Below, piece after piece: positions 1-7,016 of a DNA stretch of 64,000 bases. The stretch's first letter is position 1; each line of letters begins with the position of its first letter. The notes beneath the pieces are model-generated. The model saw only the letters and a list, made by a program, of their open reading frames with translations, was not told the DNA's origin and did no database searches. The position numbers were made by a program, and so were the translations under genes. This DNA is from Paenibacillus riograndensis SBR5 (GTDB lineage Bacteria > Bacillota > Bacilli > Paenibacillales > Paenibacillaceae). Location: assembly GCF_000981585.1 (NCBI RefSeq), contig NZ_LN831776.1:1193001-1257000 (forward strand). Direction: 5' to 3'.

Positions 1-314
1 TGGCTGTGGCCGCCAATGCAGTGATCGCGGGGCAAGGCGGCTTCTGTGTCGTCTTAGACGGCAAAGTGATTGCTTCACTGGCGCTGCCGGTCGGCGGCAT
101 TCTGACTGAAGCGCCGCTTGAGGAAACGGCTGAGCGGGTGCTCGGATTGCGGACAGCCATGGAATCGCTGGGCTATAACCATTACAATCCGATTATGTCT
201 ATCAGCACGCATTCCCTTCCGGTCAGCCCGGCGCTCAAGATCACGGACCATGGCCTGATTGATGTAGGCACAGGCCGTGTAGTGCCGCTGCTGTTCCCGC
301 TTGGGGAAGAGTAG
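1..314 (+). CDS. ade: Adenine deaminase, C-terminal part (5' end outside window)
   Basis: The reading frame is open from the window edge to a TAG at 312-314, so only about the last 104 residues are present. The visible segment 'LPVGGILTEAPLEE' and the ending 'DHGLIDVGTGRVVPLLF' are typical of the C-terminal domain of bacterial adenine deaminase, the amidohydrolase-fold enzyme that converts adenine to hypoxanthine in purine salvage. The metal-binding residues lie upstream of the window and cannot be checked. No clear intrinsic terminator follows; the downstream gap is rich in repeated motifs. Confidence 0.85.
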   Translation, partial: AVAANAVIAGQGGFCVVLDGKVIASLALPVGGILTEAPLEETAERVLGLRTAMESLGYNHYNPIMSISTHSLPVSPALKITDHGLIDVGTGRVVPLLFPLGEE

Positions 315-477
315 CTGGCCTTTGCGGTGAGATTGTGCAATTAGAGCGGTGCAAAGAGAGGGGTATCCCGGCATGGGGTGCCCTTTTTGCAATTGTCCCG
401 GAAAATTTACGCTTAAGCCAACCCTTTTTTGCTAAATATAATGCGGCTGATTTTTTACGCCATTAACCTTGCAATTG

Positions 478-662
478 TATTTGATGCAGTTAAAAGGCTG
501 TGTAACCCCCCTGTTTTAGCTGTAATTGCATTTTGTACTCTTAAAAATGGCAGTTGGCGCTAATTTGCTGAAATGCAGCTTTTTTAATTGTACGAAGTGC
601 AGCTAGTTTCGTTTTAACACCGATATCGTCACTTATAATTGTACAAAATACATTTGCGAGAT
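478..662. repeat. Four-unit phased intergenic element, TGTAC/GTGCA type (copy C1)
   Basis: Four related units have their core pentamers at 484 (ATGCA), 535 (GTACT), 597 (GTGCA) and 648 (ATACA). The spacings are exactly 51, 62 and 51 bp. Units resemble TTGTACaaaGTGCAnnTAG. The copy at 31205-31397 has the same motif with spacings 52, 62 and 51. Looser TGCA motifs continue upstream (335, 349, 387), so the whole gap 315-690 may be degenerate repeat material. No coding potential is seen here. Confidence 0.6.
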
Positions 663-694
663 GAACACGGAGGGTTAACAGATTTTTAATGGCA

Positions 695-719
695 AGTAGT
701 CAGTAGTCAGTAGTCAGTA
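695..719. repeat. Short tandem repeat AGTAGTC x3
   Basis: Three exact tandem copies of the heptamer AGTAGTC (695-715) are followed by a partial fourth. It lies in the 588 bp non-coding gap before the next gene. No function is evident; it could be a slippage-prone tract. Confidence 0.8.
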
Positions 720-902
720 CATGTAACTTGTAGCCAATAAGCGTAACAGCCACCGTAACTACTAACCATAGCTATAACCACTAATCTGTATCAGCCCTCA
801 ACATAACCCTGAAGCAGAAAAGCAGTGCCGGCAAAAAGTTTTTTGTGCAAGCCATATTATATATAATGGAAGCATTGCTTGAATTCGGAGGAGGCGGTTG
901 TG

Positions 903-1430
903 ATGGCAGAAATGGATCGGATGAACGGGGGAGAACATGCGGATAATTTTAGGGAGAGGAAACATTCGGGAAAGTGGAAGAAGCCAGCCATGACGAAAAT
1001 TTTCCTGACTCTTTTCCTGCTCGGGATTGCTGTGTTTGTGGTGGGGACGATTCTGCAGTCCTTCACGTCCTTCGAGAAACGTGTGTCCGGACGGATTAAC
1101 CTGAACGAGATTACTTCTATTGAAATCATCCGCTCGTTGCCCTCGACAACTGACGAAGTGAAGGTCACTGTGACCGACCCTGCAAAAATAGCGGACATCA
1201 TGAATGCTTTTGCCGGTGTCAAATTGATGAGCTCCAGCATTTCCCACGATTTCAACAGAAGCTATTGGATTAGTATCATTGTAGGCAAATCCTTAAGGTT
1301 CGGCATTCGCCTGGACGACCAAAAGTATATTAACATTAATGACTTGGCCAGAAAGGACAAATACGGCAGCGGGTCTTTTAAGATCATCAATCATTATGAC
1401 ATGCGCTCTATTGACAGCCTGTTCGACTGA
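903..1430 (+). CDS. Hypothetical single-pass membrane protein
   Basis: A protein of about 175 residues. ATG 903 is chosen because GGAGGAGG lies 8-16 bases upstream; an upstream TTG at 879 would overlap that site. The N-terminal 30 residues are charged and lysine-rich, one hydrophobic helix follows ('IFLTLFLLGIAVFVVGTIL', about residues 34-52), and the remaining 120 residues would be extracytoplasmic. The C-terminal part alternates beta-like segments ('EVKVTVTDPAKIADIMNAF', 'RSYWISIIVGKSLRFGIRL'), suggesting a small folded domain outside the membrane. I do not recognise the family. A TATAAT at 863-868 may be its -10 element. It is monocistronic. Confidence 0.75.
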   Translation: MAEMDRMNGGEHADNFRERKHSGKWKKPAMTKIFLTLFLLGIAVFVVGTILQSFTSFEKRVSGRINLNEITSIEIIRSLPSTTDEVKVTVTDPAKIADIMNAFAGVKLMSSSISHDFNRSYWISIIVGKSLRFGIRLDDQKYININDLARKDKYGSGSFKIINHYDMRSIDSLFD

Positions 1431-1490
1431 GTTGGCGGATTCCATTGACTTGCAGATGCCCCGCGCCTATGATGATTAATAATAAAAAAA

Positions 1491-1709
1491 CTATATAAGC
1501 TGAACTTTAAAATGAAATCATAAAGGGGGAAGTAACGGAGGGGAAGTTTGGAACTGCAGGAGCGAACGCGTCCGCCTTTATGTTTGGATTTCTACCGCAA
1601 ATAACGGTTAAAATCAAGAAATCTAAACATAACAGCGGCCGGAAGTCCAAACATTCCCCGCAGTGTACGGCTAAACCCCAGAATGGAAAATTTAAGTTCA
1701 GCTTATATC
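1491..1709. repeat. Long palindromic intergenic element, family A (copy A1)
   Basis: Terminal arms ATATAAGCTGAACTT (1493-1507) and AAGTTCAGCTTATAT (1694-1708) are perfect inverted repeats. Inside are a second pair, TTATGTTTGGATTTCT (1578-1593) with AGAAATCTAAACATAA (1617-1632), and a small apical hairpin ACCG/CGGT (1594-1608). GGGGAAGTTTGG-like and CCAAACATTCCCC-like segments also pair, so the entire element can fold into one long imperfect hairpin. Related copies lie at 39848-40108 and 56761-56979, with a half copy at 27846-27908. It ends 28 bp before the CYTH gene start. There is no transposase or convincing ORF. Confidence 0.75.
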
Positions 1710-1737
1710 AGTGAAACGCACAGAGGAGAGAGACAGC

Positions 1738-2232
1738 ATGGCTATGGAGATTGAACGCAAGTTCCTGCTGCCGGAGTACCCGGAGCGGCTGATTCAGGAA
1801 GGCCAGGTGCAGGTGCTTACGCGGCACAGCATTGACCAGACTTATCTGGCGATTGAGGACGGGCAGGAGCTGAGAGTGCGCAAGATCACTGATCTGGATT
1901 CGGGCGAGATTACGTATACCCATACCTTCAAGGACGGCAAAGGCATCAGCCGCAAGGAGATCGAATATTCCATCTCTGAGGGATTATATAACCAGATGAT
2001 CGAAGCCGTGAAGGCTGTACCGCTGGTGAAGACACGCATTACCGGCATTTGGAACGGCACGACCGTAGAGATTGACCTCTATACCCAACTGGAACTGACT
2101 GTGCTGGAGGTTGAATTCGATTCGCTGGAGGCGGCGGAGAGCTTCGTAGCCCCCGGATGGTTCGGCAAGGATGTCAGCGTGGACAAGAAATACAGTAACA
2201 AAACCGTCTGGAAAGAGCTGCAGAACAAATAA
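1738..2232 (+). CDS. CYTH domain protein (triphosphate tunnel metalloenzyme family)
   Basis: 164 residues from ATG 1738, preceded by GAGGAGAG at 1722-1729; the frame is open a few codons further upstream without a better site. The N-terminal signature ExExK is present as E4-I-E6-R-K8. Alternating acidic and basic strands ('ELRVRKI', 'YTHTFKDGKG', 'TTVEIDLY', 'VLEVEFDS') fit the eight-stranded tunnel fold. Family members include inorganic triphosphatases, thiamine triphosphatases and class IV adenylate cyclases; short stand-alone forms like this are usually triphosphatases, but the substrate cannot be told from sequence. It stands alone, with a family A element immediately upstream. Confidence 0.85.
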   Translation: MAMEIERKFLLPEYPERLIQEGQVQVLTRHSIDQTYLAIEDGQELRVRKITDLDSGEITYTHTFKDGKGISRKEIEYSISEGLYNQMIEAVKAVPLVKTRITGIWNGTTVEIDLYTQLELTVLEVEFDSLEAAESFVAPGWFGKDVSVDKKYSNKTVWKELQNK

Positions 2233-2411
2233 CGTGAAGCTGCCCTGCGGCATCCTATGGATACGCAAAAGTTAACACAGAAGTAACGGACTTTAACGCT
2301 TAAACGTGTTAATATAGAATGAGCTTAGGCGCCGGGCAGCACGGGTACATTTTCTGCACATCAGCCTATACAAGGGTTAACTACAGAGGGGTTCAGGAGG
2401 ATGAGAGAGGT

Positions 2412-3800
2412 ATGGAGTATATAAGCACAAGAGGCAATGTAGAAGCTAAGGGCTTTATTGATACGGTTCTGATGGGGCTGGCGGATGACGGCGGGCTCAT
2501 GGTGCCTTTTCGGATTCCGGTAATTTCCCCTGAGAAGCTGGCGGAATGGCGGAGCCTGAGCTTCCAGGAGCTGTTCCTTGAAATTTTCTCGTATTATACC
2601 AATGATGAAATTCCCTACGAAGATCTAAAAGAAATGGTCTACACCAGCTATGCCAATTTCCGCGCGCCGGAAGTAACGCCGCTGCACCAAGTAAATGATT
2701 CCTTGTATGTGCTGGAGCTGTTCCATGGGCCTACTTTTGCTTTTAAGGATGTAGCGCTGCAGTTCATGGGCGAGCTGTATTCCTACATTTCCCGCAAGCG
2801 CGGCGAGGTTATTCATATCCTTGGTGCTACCTCGGGGGATACGGGGGCGGCTGCCATCCAGGGGGTCCGCGGCAAGGAAGGCATCAAGATCTGCATTCTG
2901 CATCCGCACGGCAAGGTCAGCAAGGTGCAGGAGCTGCAAATGACGACAGTGGACGACAGCAATGTGCTGAATCTGTCTGTTGAAGGCAATTTCGATGACT
3001 GCCAGAAGGTGATTAAGGAACTGTTCGCCGATCTGGATTTTAAGGGCAAATATCACCTGCGGGCGATCAACTCGATCAACTTCGTGCGTATTCTGGCGCA
3101 GACGGTCTATTATTTCTATGCCTATCTGCAAATTGAGGACAGCGATAAGAAGAAGATCAACATCAGTGTGCCATCCGGCAATTTCGGCAACATTTTCTCC
3201 GGTTATTTGGCGAAGAAGATGGGATTGCCGATTCACAAGCTGATTATCGCCACGAATGAAAACAATATCCTGGAACGGTTCGTGAACACCGGTGAATATA
3301 AGCCGGGAAGCTTCACGAGCACCTACAGCCCTTCGATGGATATTCAGGTGGCCAGCAACTTTGAACGGTACCTCTATTACCTGGTGGGCGAGGATGCGGA
3401 GAAGCTCTCTGCCCATATGTCCAAGCTGCAGACCGAAGGGAAGATTACTATCGCGGGCGAAGCACTGCAGCAGGTGCAGGCTGATTTTGCCGCGCTGGGT
3501 GTGAAGAACCAGCAATGTCTGGATACGATCGGGAAGTACAATAAAGAGTATGATTATCTGCTCGATCCGCATACGGCCTGCGGTATTGCAGCATACGAGA
3601 AGTTTAACGGCGCAGGGGAAACGGCCATTACTTTTGCGACAGCCCATCCGGCCAAATTTGACGAGGCTATCGCCTTGGTTGATATCAGGCAGGAGTTCCC
3701 AGAGCAGATTGCGGCCTTGTTCTCGCTGCCACAGCACCAGACGGTAGTGAAGAATGATAAAGATGTGATCGTACGCGAGCTGCAGGCTTTTTACGAATAG
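2412..3800 (+). CDS. thrC: Threonine synthase
   Basis: 462 residues. ATG 2412 starts 'MEYISTRGNVEAKGF', the usual beginning of long-form threonine synthase, with AGGAGG at 2395-2400. The enzyme makes L-threonine from O-phosphohomoserine using PLP. The Schiff-base lysine is K112 in 'GPTFAFKDVALQ', and the phosphate-binding loop reads 'TSGDTGAAA' (about 140-148). The substrate-side segment 'SVPSGNFGNIFSGY' is also present. It stands alone without hom or thrB and is followed by a strong terminator. No T-box leader is evident in the 180 bp upstream. Confidence 0.95.
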   Translation: MEYISTRGNVEAKGFIDTVLMGLADDGGLMVPFRIPVISPEKLAEWRSLSFQELFLEIFSYYTNDEIPYEDLKEMVYTSYANFRAPEVTPLHQVNDSLYVLELFHGPTFAFKDVALQFMGELYSYISRKRGEVIHILGATSGDTGAAAIQGVRGKEGIKICILHPHGKVSKVQELQMTTVDDSNVLNLSVEGNFDDCQKVIKELFADLDFKGKYHLRAINSINFVRILAQTVYYFYAYLQIEDSDKKKINISVPSGNFGNIFSGYLAKKMGLPIHKLIIATNENNILERFVNTGEYKPGSFTSTYSPSMDIQVASNFERYLYYLVGEDAEKLSAHMSKLQTEGKITIAGEALQQVQADFAALGVKNQQCLDTIGKYNKEYDYLLDPHTACGIAAYEKFNGAGETAITFATAHPAKFDEAIALVDIRQEFPEQIAALFSLPQHQTVVKNDKDVIVRELQAFYE

Positions 3801-3842
3801 AACAGTCTCCCGGCTGTCTTCTGCAAGCTTCCGACATACTGT

Positions 3843-3880
3843 AACGGCCCCCGTTCCTGGGATTAGGACGGGGGCCGTTT
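3843..3880 (+). terminator. Intrinsic terminator after threonine synthase
   Basis: Inverted repeat AACGGCCCCCGT / ACGGGGGCCGTT with a 14-base loop, ending in TTT. It lies 42 bases after the thrC stop codon. Confidence 0.8.
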
Positions 3881-4097
3881 GGCGTATAAAAGGCATCTGA
3901 AGCGCATCGGCAAAGCGGATTGATTCTACCGTTTCCAAATTTTTGTAAATTATTGGGTTTTATGTAAGGTGCTTTTTTTCACATTCTCAAACAGCAGAAT
4001 TTGTCGGAAAATTGCCCCAGAAAAGTGGACATCCCTACCCTGGAGTGAGAAAATAGCATGTAGAGTCAGTACGAACTAAAAAGGACGGGATCACTTC

Positions 4098-5084
4098 ATG
4101 ACAATTCGATTCGGGGTTATTGGAACCAACTGGATTACAGACCGTTTCATTCAAGCGGGTCTTGAGAATGAGGAATTTATCCTTACTGCTGTATACTCCC
4201 GTACGGAGGAGAAGGGGCGCGATTTTGCGGCAAAATATGCTGGCGCTTCCATATATACCAATCTGGAGAAAATGGTGGCCAGCGAGGAAGTGGATGCGGT
4301 ATATATTGCCAGCCCCAATTCGATGCATGCTGAACATGCGCTTGTCTGCATGAACCACGGGAAGCATGTGATCTGTGAAAAGCCTGCGGCCTCCAACAGC
4401 GCGGAGCTGCGGGCGATGATCGAAGCGGCGCGGGACAACGATGTGCTGTTTATGGAAGCGATGAAATCCACCTTTATGCCGAACTTCGGGGTGATCCAGG
4501 ACAACCTGTACAAGCTGGGACAAGTGCGCCGTTATTTTGCCGGTTATTGTCAATATTCATCGAGATATGATGCTTACCGCCAGGGGACTGTGCTGAACGC
4601 TTTCAATCCGGCCTTTTCCAACGGGTCCCTGATGGATCTGGGCATCTATTGCCTGTATCCGATGGTGGCGCTGTTCGGCAAACCGGAGTCGGTGCGGGCG
4701 GTAGGCCTGATGCTGGCTTCCGGCGTAGACGGCGAGGGCAGCATTGTGATGCGTTATCCGGATATGGATGCCGTAGTCATGCATTCCAAGATTGCCGACT
4801 CCTATCTGCCTGCCGAGATCCAGGGGGAGAACGGCACGATGGTGATCGACAAGATCAACCAGCCTTACCAGGTCAAAATCCACTACCGCGACGGTACGGT
4901 GGAGGAACTTACCCTGCCGCAGGTATTCGAGCCGATGTATTATGAGGTAGAGGAATTTATCCGCCTGATCCGGAGCGGGCAGCGCGAGAGCAGTGTGAAC
5001 AGCCATGCCAATTCGCTTGCAGTCGCTGAGGTCATGGAGGAAGCCAGAGCACAGATCGGCCTCCGCTATGCCTCGGACCTGTAG
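4098..5084 (+). CDS. Gfo/Idh/MocA family NAD(P)-dependent oxidoreductase
   Basis: 328 residues. The Rossmann dinucleotide site is near the start ('FGVIGTNWI', residues 5-13), and the family EKP motif is at residues 94-96 ('CEKPAAS'). The C-terminal half contains the 'GSLMDLGIYCLYP' helix, which usually carries the catalytic His/Tyr region in GFO_IDH_MocA proteins. Members oxidise or reduce sugars, inositols or dihydrodiols; the substrate is not predictable here. The ribosome binding site is weak (AAGGACGGGA). A radical SAM gene follows after 39 bp, so the two may be co-transcribed. A second paralogue lies at 41220-42218. Confidence 0.9.
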   Translation: MTIRFGVIGTNWITDRFIQAGLENEEFILTAVYSRTEEKGRDFAAKYAGASIYTNLEKMVASEEVDAVYIASPNSMHAEHALVCMNHGKHVICEKPAASNSAELRAMIEAARDNDVLFMEAMKSTFMPNFGVIQDNLYKLGQVRRYFAGYCQYSSRYDAYRQGTVLNAFNPAFSNGSLMDLGIYCLYPMVALFGKPESVRAVGLMLASGVDGEGSIVMRYPDMDAVVMHSKIADSYLPAEIQGENGTMVIDKINQPYQVKIHYRDGTVEELTLPQVFEPMYYEVEEFIRLIRSGQRESSVNSHANSLAVAEVMEEARAQIGLRYASDL

Positions 5085-5123
5085 CTGAAGCTTTTGAACG
5101 AATTTTGAAATGGGGAGCGGAAC

Positions 5124-5999
5124 TTGAAAACTTTTAAAAAAGTCTACATCGAGATTACAAGTGTCTGCAACCTGGCTTGCAGCTTCTGTCCGCCCACGGA
5201 GCGGCAGAAAAACTTCATGAAGCTGGATACCTTTAATACCATTCTCGATGAGATCAAACCGCACAGCAATCATATCTACCTGCATGTCAAAGGCGAGCCG
5301 CTGCTGCATCCGAAGCTTGGCGAGCTGCTGGATGCCGCCCACGCCAAAGGGTTCAGGGTCAACATCACGACCAACGGGACACTGATCCATAAGGCTGGAC
5401 CCAAGCTGCTCGGCAAGCCCGCGCTGCGGCAGATGAATTTCTCGCTGCACAGCTTCGACGGCCATGCGGGCTCGGAGAACCGGGAGGGATATGTGTCGGA
5501 GATTATTTCTTTTGTGCGCGAGGTCACGGCCCAGGGCGTTATTGTCTCCTTCCGGCTGTGGAATCTGACCGAGGACAACCGGACGAATCTGGAGAAGCAG
5601 CGCAACCGCGAGACGCTGGCGCTGCTGGAGGAAGCCTTCAATCTGGATTTTAACATTGAAGAAAAGGTGGTGCCCGGCAGCGGGGTGAAGATTGCCCCGC
5701 GCGTCTATCTGAACCAGGACCACGAGTTCAGATGGCCTGCCTTAAGCGAGCCGGAGGATGACGGCAAAGGCTTCTGCCACGCCCTGCGCAGCCAGGCGGC
5801 GGTGCTGGTCGACGGCACGGTGGTCCCGTGCTGTCTGGATGGCGAGGGCGTAATCAACCTCGGCAATCTCCATGAGAAGCCGTTCTCCGAGATTATCGAG
5901 GGCGAACGCGCGAACAATCTGTTCTATGGCTTCTCCCGCCGGGAAGCGGTAGAGGAGCTGTGCCGCAAATGCGGGTACCGGCAGCGGTTCGGGACGTAG
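5124..5999 (+). CDS. Radical SAM/SPASM domain protein
   Basis: 291 residues from a TTG start, supported by GGGGAG 6-11 bases upstream. The [4Fe-4S] radical SAM motif CxxxCxxC is C15, C19 and C22 in 'CNLACSFCPP'. The C-terminal region has further cysteines ('GFCHALR', 'VVPCCLDGEG', 'LCRKCGYRQRF') in a SPASM-like pattern that would bind an auxiliary Fe-S cluster. The 'LVDGTVVPCCLD' and 'NLGNLHEKPFSEI' segments are typical of SPASM proteins. Such enzymes often modify peptides or act in cofactor synthesis, but no precursor peptide gene is visible nearby. It is probably in an operon with the upstream oxidoreductase. Confidence 0.9.
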   Translation: MKTFKKVYIEITSVCNLACSFCPPTERQKNFMKLDTFNTILDEIKPHSNHIYLHVKGEPLLHPKLGELLDAAHAKGFRVNITTNGTLIHKAGPKLLGKPALRQMNFSLHSFDGHAGSENREGYVSEIISFVREVTAQGVIVSFRLWNLTEDNRTNLEKQRNRETLALLEEAFNLDFNIEEKVVPGSGVKIAPRVYLNQDHEFRWPALSEPEDDGKGFCHALRSQAAVLVDGTVVPCCLDGEGVINLGNLHEKPFSEIIEGERANNLFYGFSRREAVEELCRKCGYRQRFGT

Positions 6000-6113
6000 A
6001 GCTGTTCTTTGAAATAGAAGTACACGAACATTTATAAGAATTACGGATAAGACCGATATTGATATAGAATATACTTTTTTTAGTATATGCATATACAATT
6101 TAGGAGGTAACCT

Positions 6114-6914
6114 ATGAATGTATCGCGTTCTATTCAGCGCCCGCCATTTCCGGTAGCCATTCATGACCGGCAACAGCGAAGGGGAACAGAACAGAACCCC
6201 GGTCCAAACATGAGGATTCCGGGTAAACCGGAATCAAAGCTGCTTGACCATTTGAACAAGCAGAAGCAGTCCCTGATGGACAGGCGTTCCGAGTATCTGG
6301 GCAACGCCCTAAAAAGAGGGGAGAGCCAAGAAGCTATCCAGGCCGAGCTTGCCTCAATGGATGAGCAAATTCAGCAGCTGGAGCAGCAAATTCAAAAGCA
6401 GGCTATCGACAACCAGAACAAGACAAAAGGTCTGGATGAAGACAACCCCAAAAAGAAGGATGAGGCTCTTCAAGAATCGTGGAGTCCGGACAAACAAACG
6501 CCTGAAGAGCAGCAGCTTGCCTATACTACATACAACATGAACGGCGTCATATCTGCGGGCAATGATTTGAAGCAAAGCAGTGCTGTGCGAATAGCCCAAA
6601 CCACCTTGCGGACTGAAGCAAAATCCTGGGAAAACAGCAACCCGGCGAAGTCGGCAGGTCTCCTTCAAAAAGTGACCAATCTGGATCAGAAGCTAATGAG
6701 CATTGCTATGGACGTCCAGGAACAACTGAAAGAAAATGTACAATCGGCACCTTCGCCGGTTATTCGGGACGAATCTCCTGCAAACGTGCAGGATCAGGAG
6801 GACCCGGCCGCCACTGACACCGAAGGCAGTCCTTCCAGACCGGAATTAGAGATCTATGCAGAAGCCAATAAGACAACGGTTCCCCCGGGCAGCCAGATTG
6901 ATAAAGTCGTCTAG
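6114..6914 (+). CDS. Hypothetical coiled-coil, low-complexity protein
   Basis: 266 residues. ATG 6114 has an excellent AGGAGGT at 6102-6108. There is no signal peptide or membrane segment. Residues about 40-110 are rich in Gln, Glu, Lys and Leu ('EQIQQLEQQIQKQAIDNQ') and should form a coiled coil; residues 110-140 and the last 60 are acidic, Pro/Ser-rich and probably disordered. I do not recognise the family. An ATATACT/AGTATAT inverted repeat lies just upstream (about 6069-6088). A 12 bp perfect hairpin separates it from the next gene. Confidence 0.75.
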   Translation: MNVSRSIQRPPFPVAIHDRQQRRGTEQNPGPNMRIPGKPESKLLDHLNKQKQSLMDRRSEYLGNALKRGESQEAIQAELASMDEQIQQLEQQIQKQAIDNQNKTKGLDEDNPKKKDEALQESWSPDKQTPEEQQLAYTTYNMNGVISAGNDLKQSSAVRIAQTTLRTEAKSWENSNPAKSAGLLQKVTNLDQKLMSIAMDVQEQLKENVQSAPSPVIRDESPANVQDQEDPAATDTEGSPSRPELEIYAEANKTTVPPGSQIDKVV

Positions 6915-6938
6915 TACTTGTTCCAGAACAGCATTACG

Positions 6939-6980
6939 CATCAAACAGCAAGCTTCCATCCGGGGGCCTGCTGTTTGATG
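6939..6980 (+). terminator. Hairpin between coiled-coil and methyltransferase genes
   Basis: Perfect 12 bp inverted repeat CATCAAACAGCA (6939-6950) / TGCTGTTTGATG (6969-6980). No run of T follows, so it may be a weak terminator or an RNA-stabilising hairpin rather than a strong stop. Confidence 0.5.
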
Positions 6981-7016
6981 TTACGGCCTATACAACATGA
7001 TCAGGAGGCGATCCGC

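Noticed and set aside
2233-2411. T-box or other riboswitch before threonine synthase
   Set aside because: No AGGGTGGNACCGCG-type T-box sequence and no terminator hairpin were found between the previous stop and the start codon.
2625-3938. Long open frame on the minus strand opposite threonine synthase
   Set aside because: It mirrors the plus-strand gene in an antisense frame, has no ribosome site, and its translation is rich in His, Arg and Leu without any recognisable motif. The plus-strand thrC has complete active-site motifs.
6939-6980. Hairpin as the end of an insertion element
   Set aside because: Only a single 12 bp inverted repeat with no target duplication, transposase or second copy; a transcriptional hairpin is simpler.
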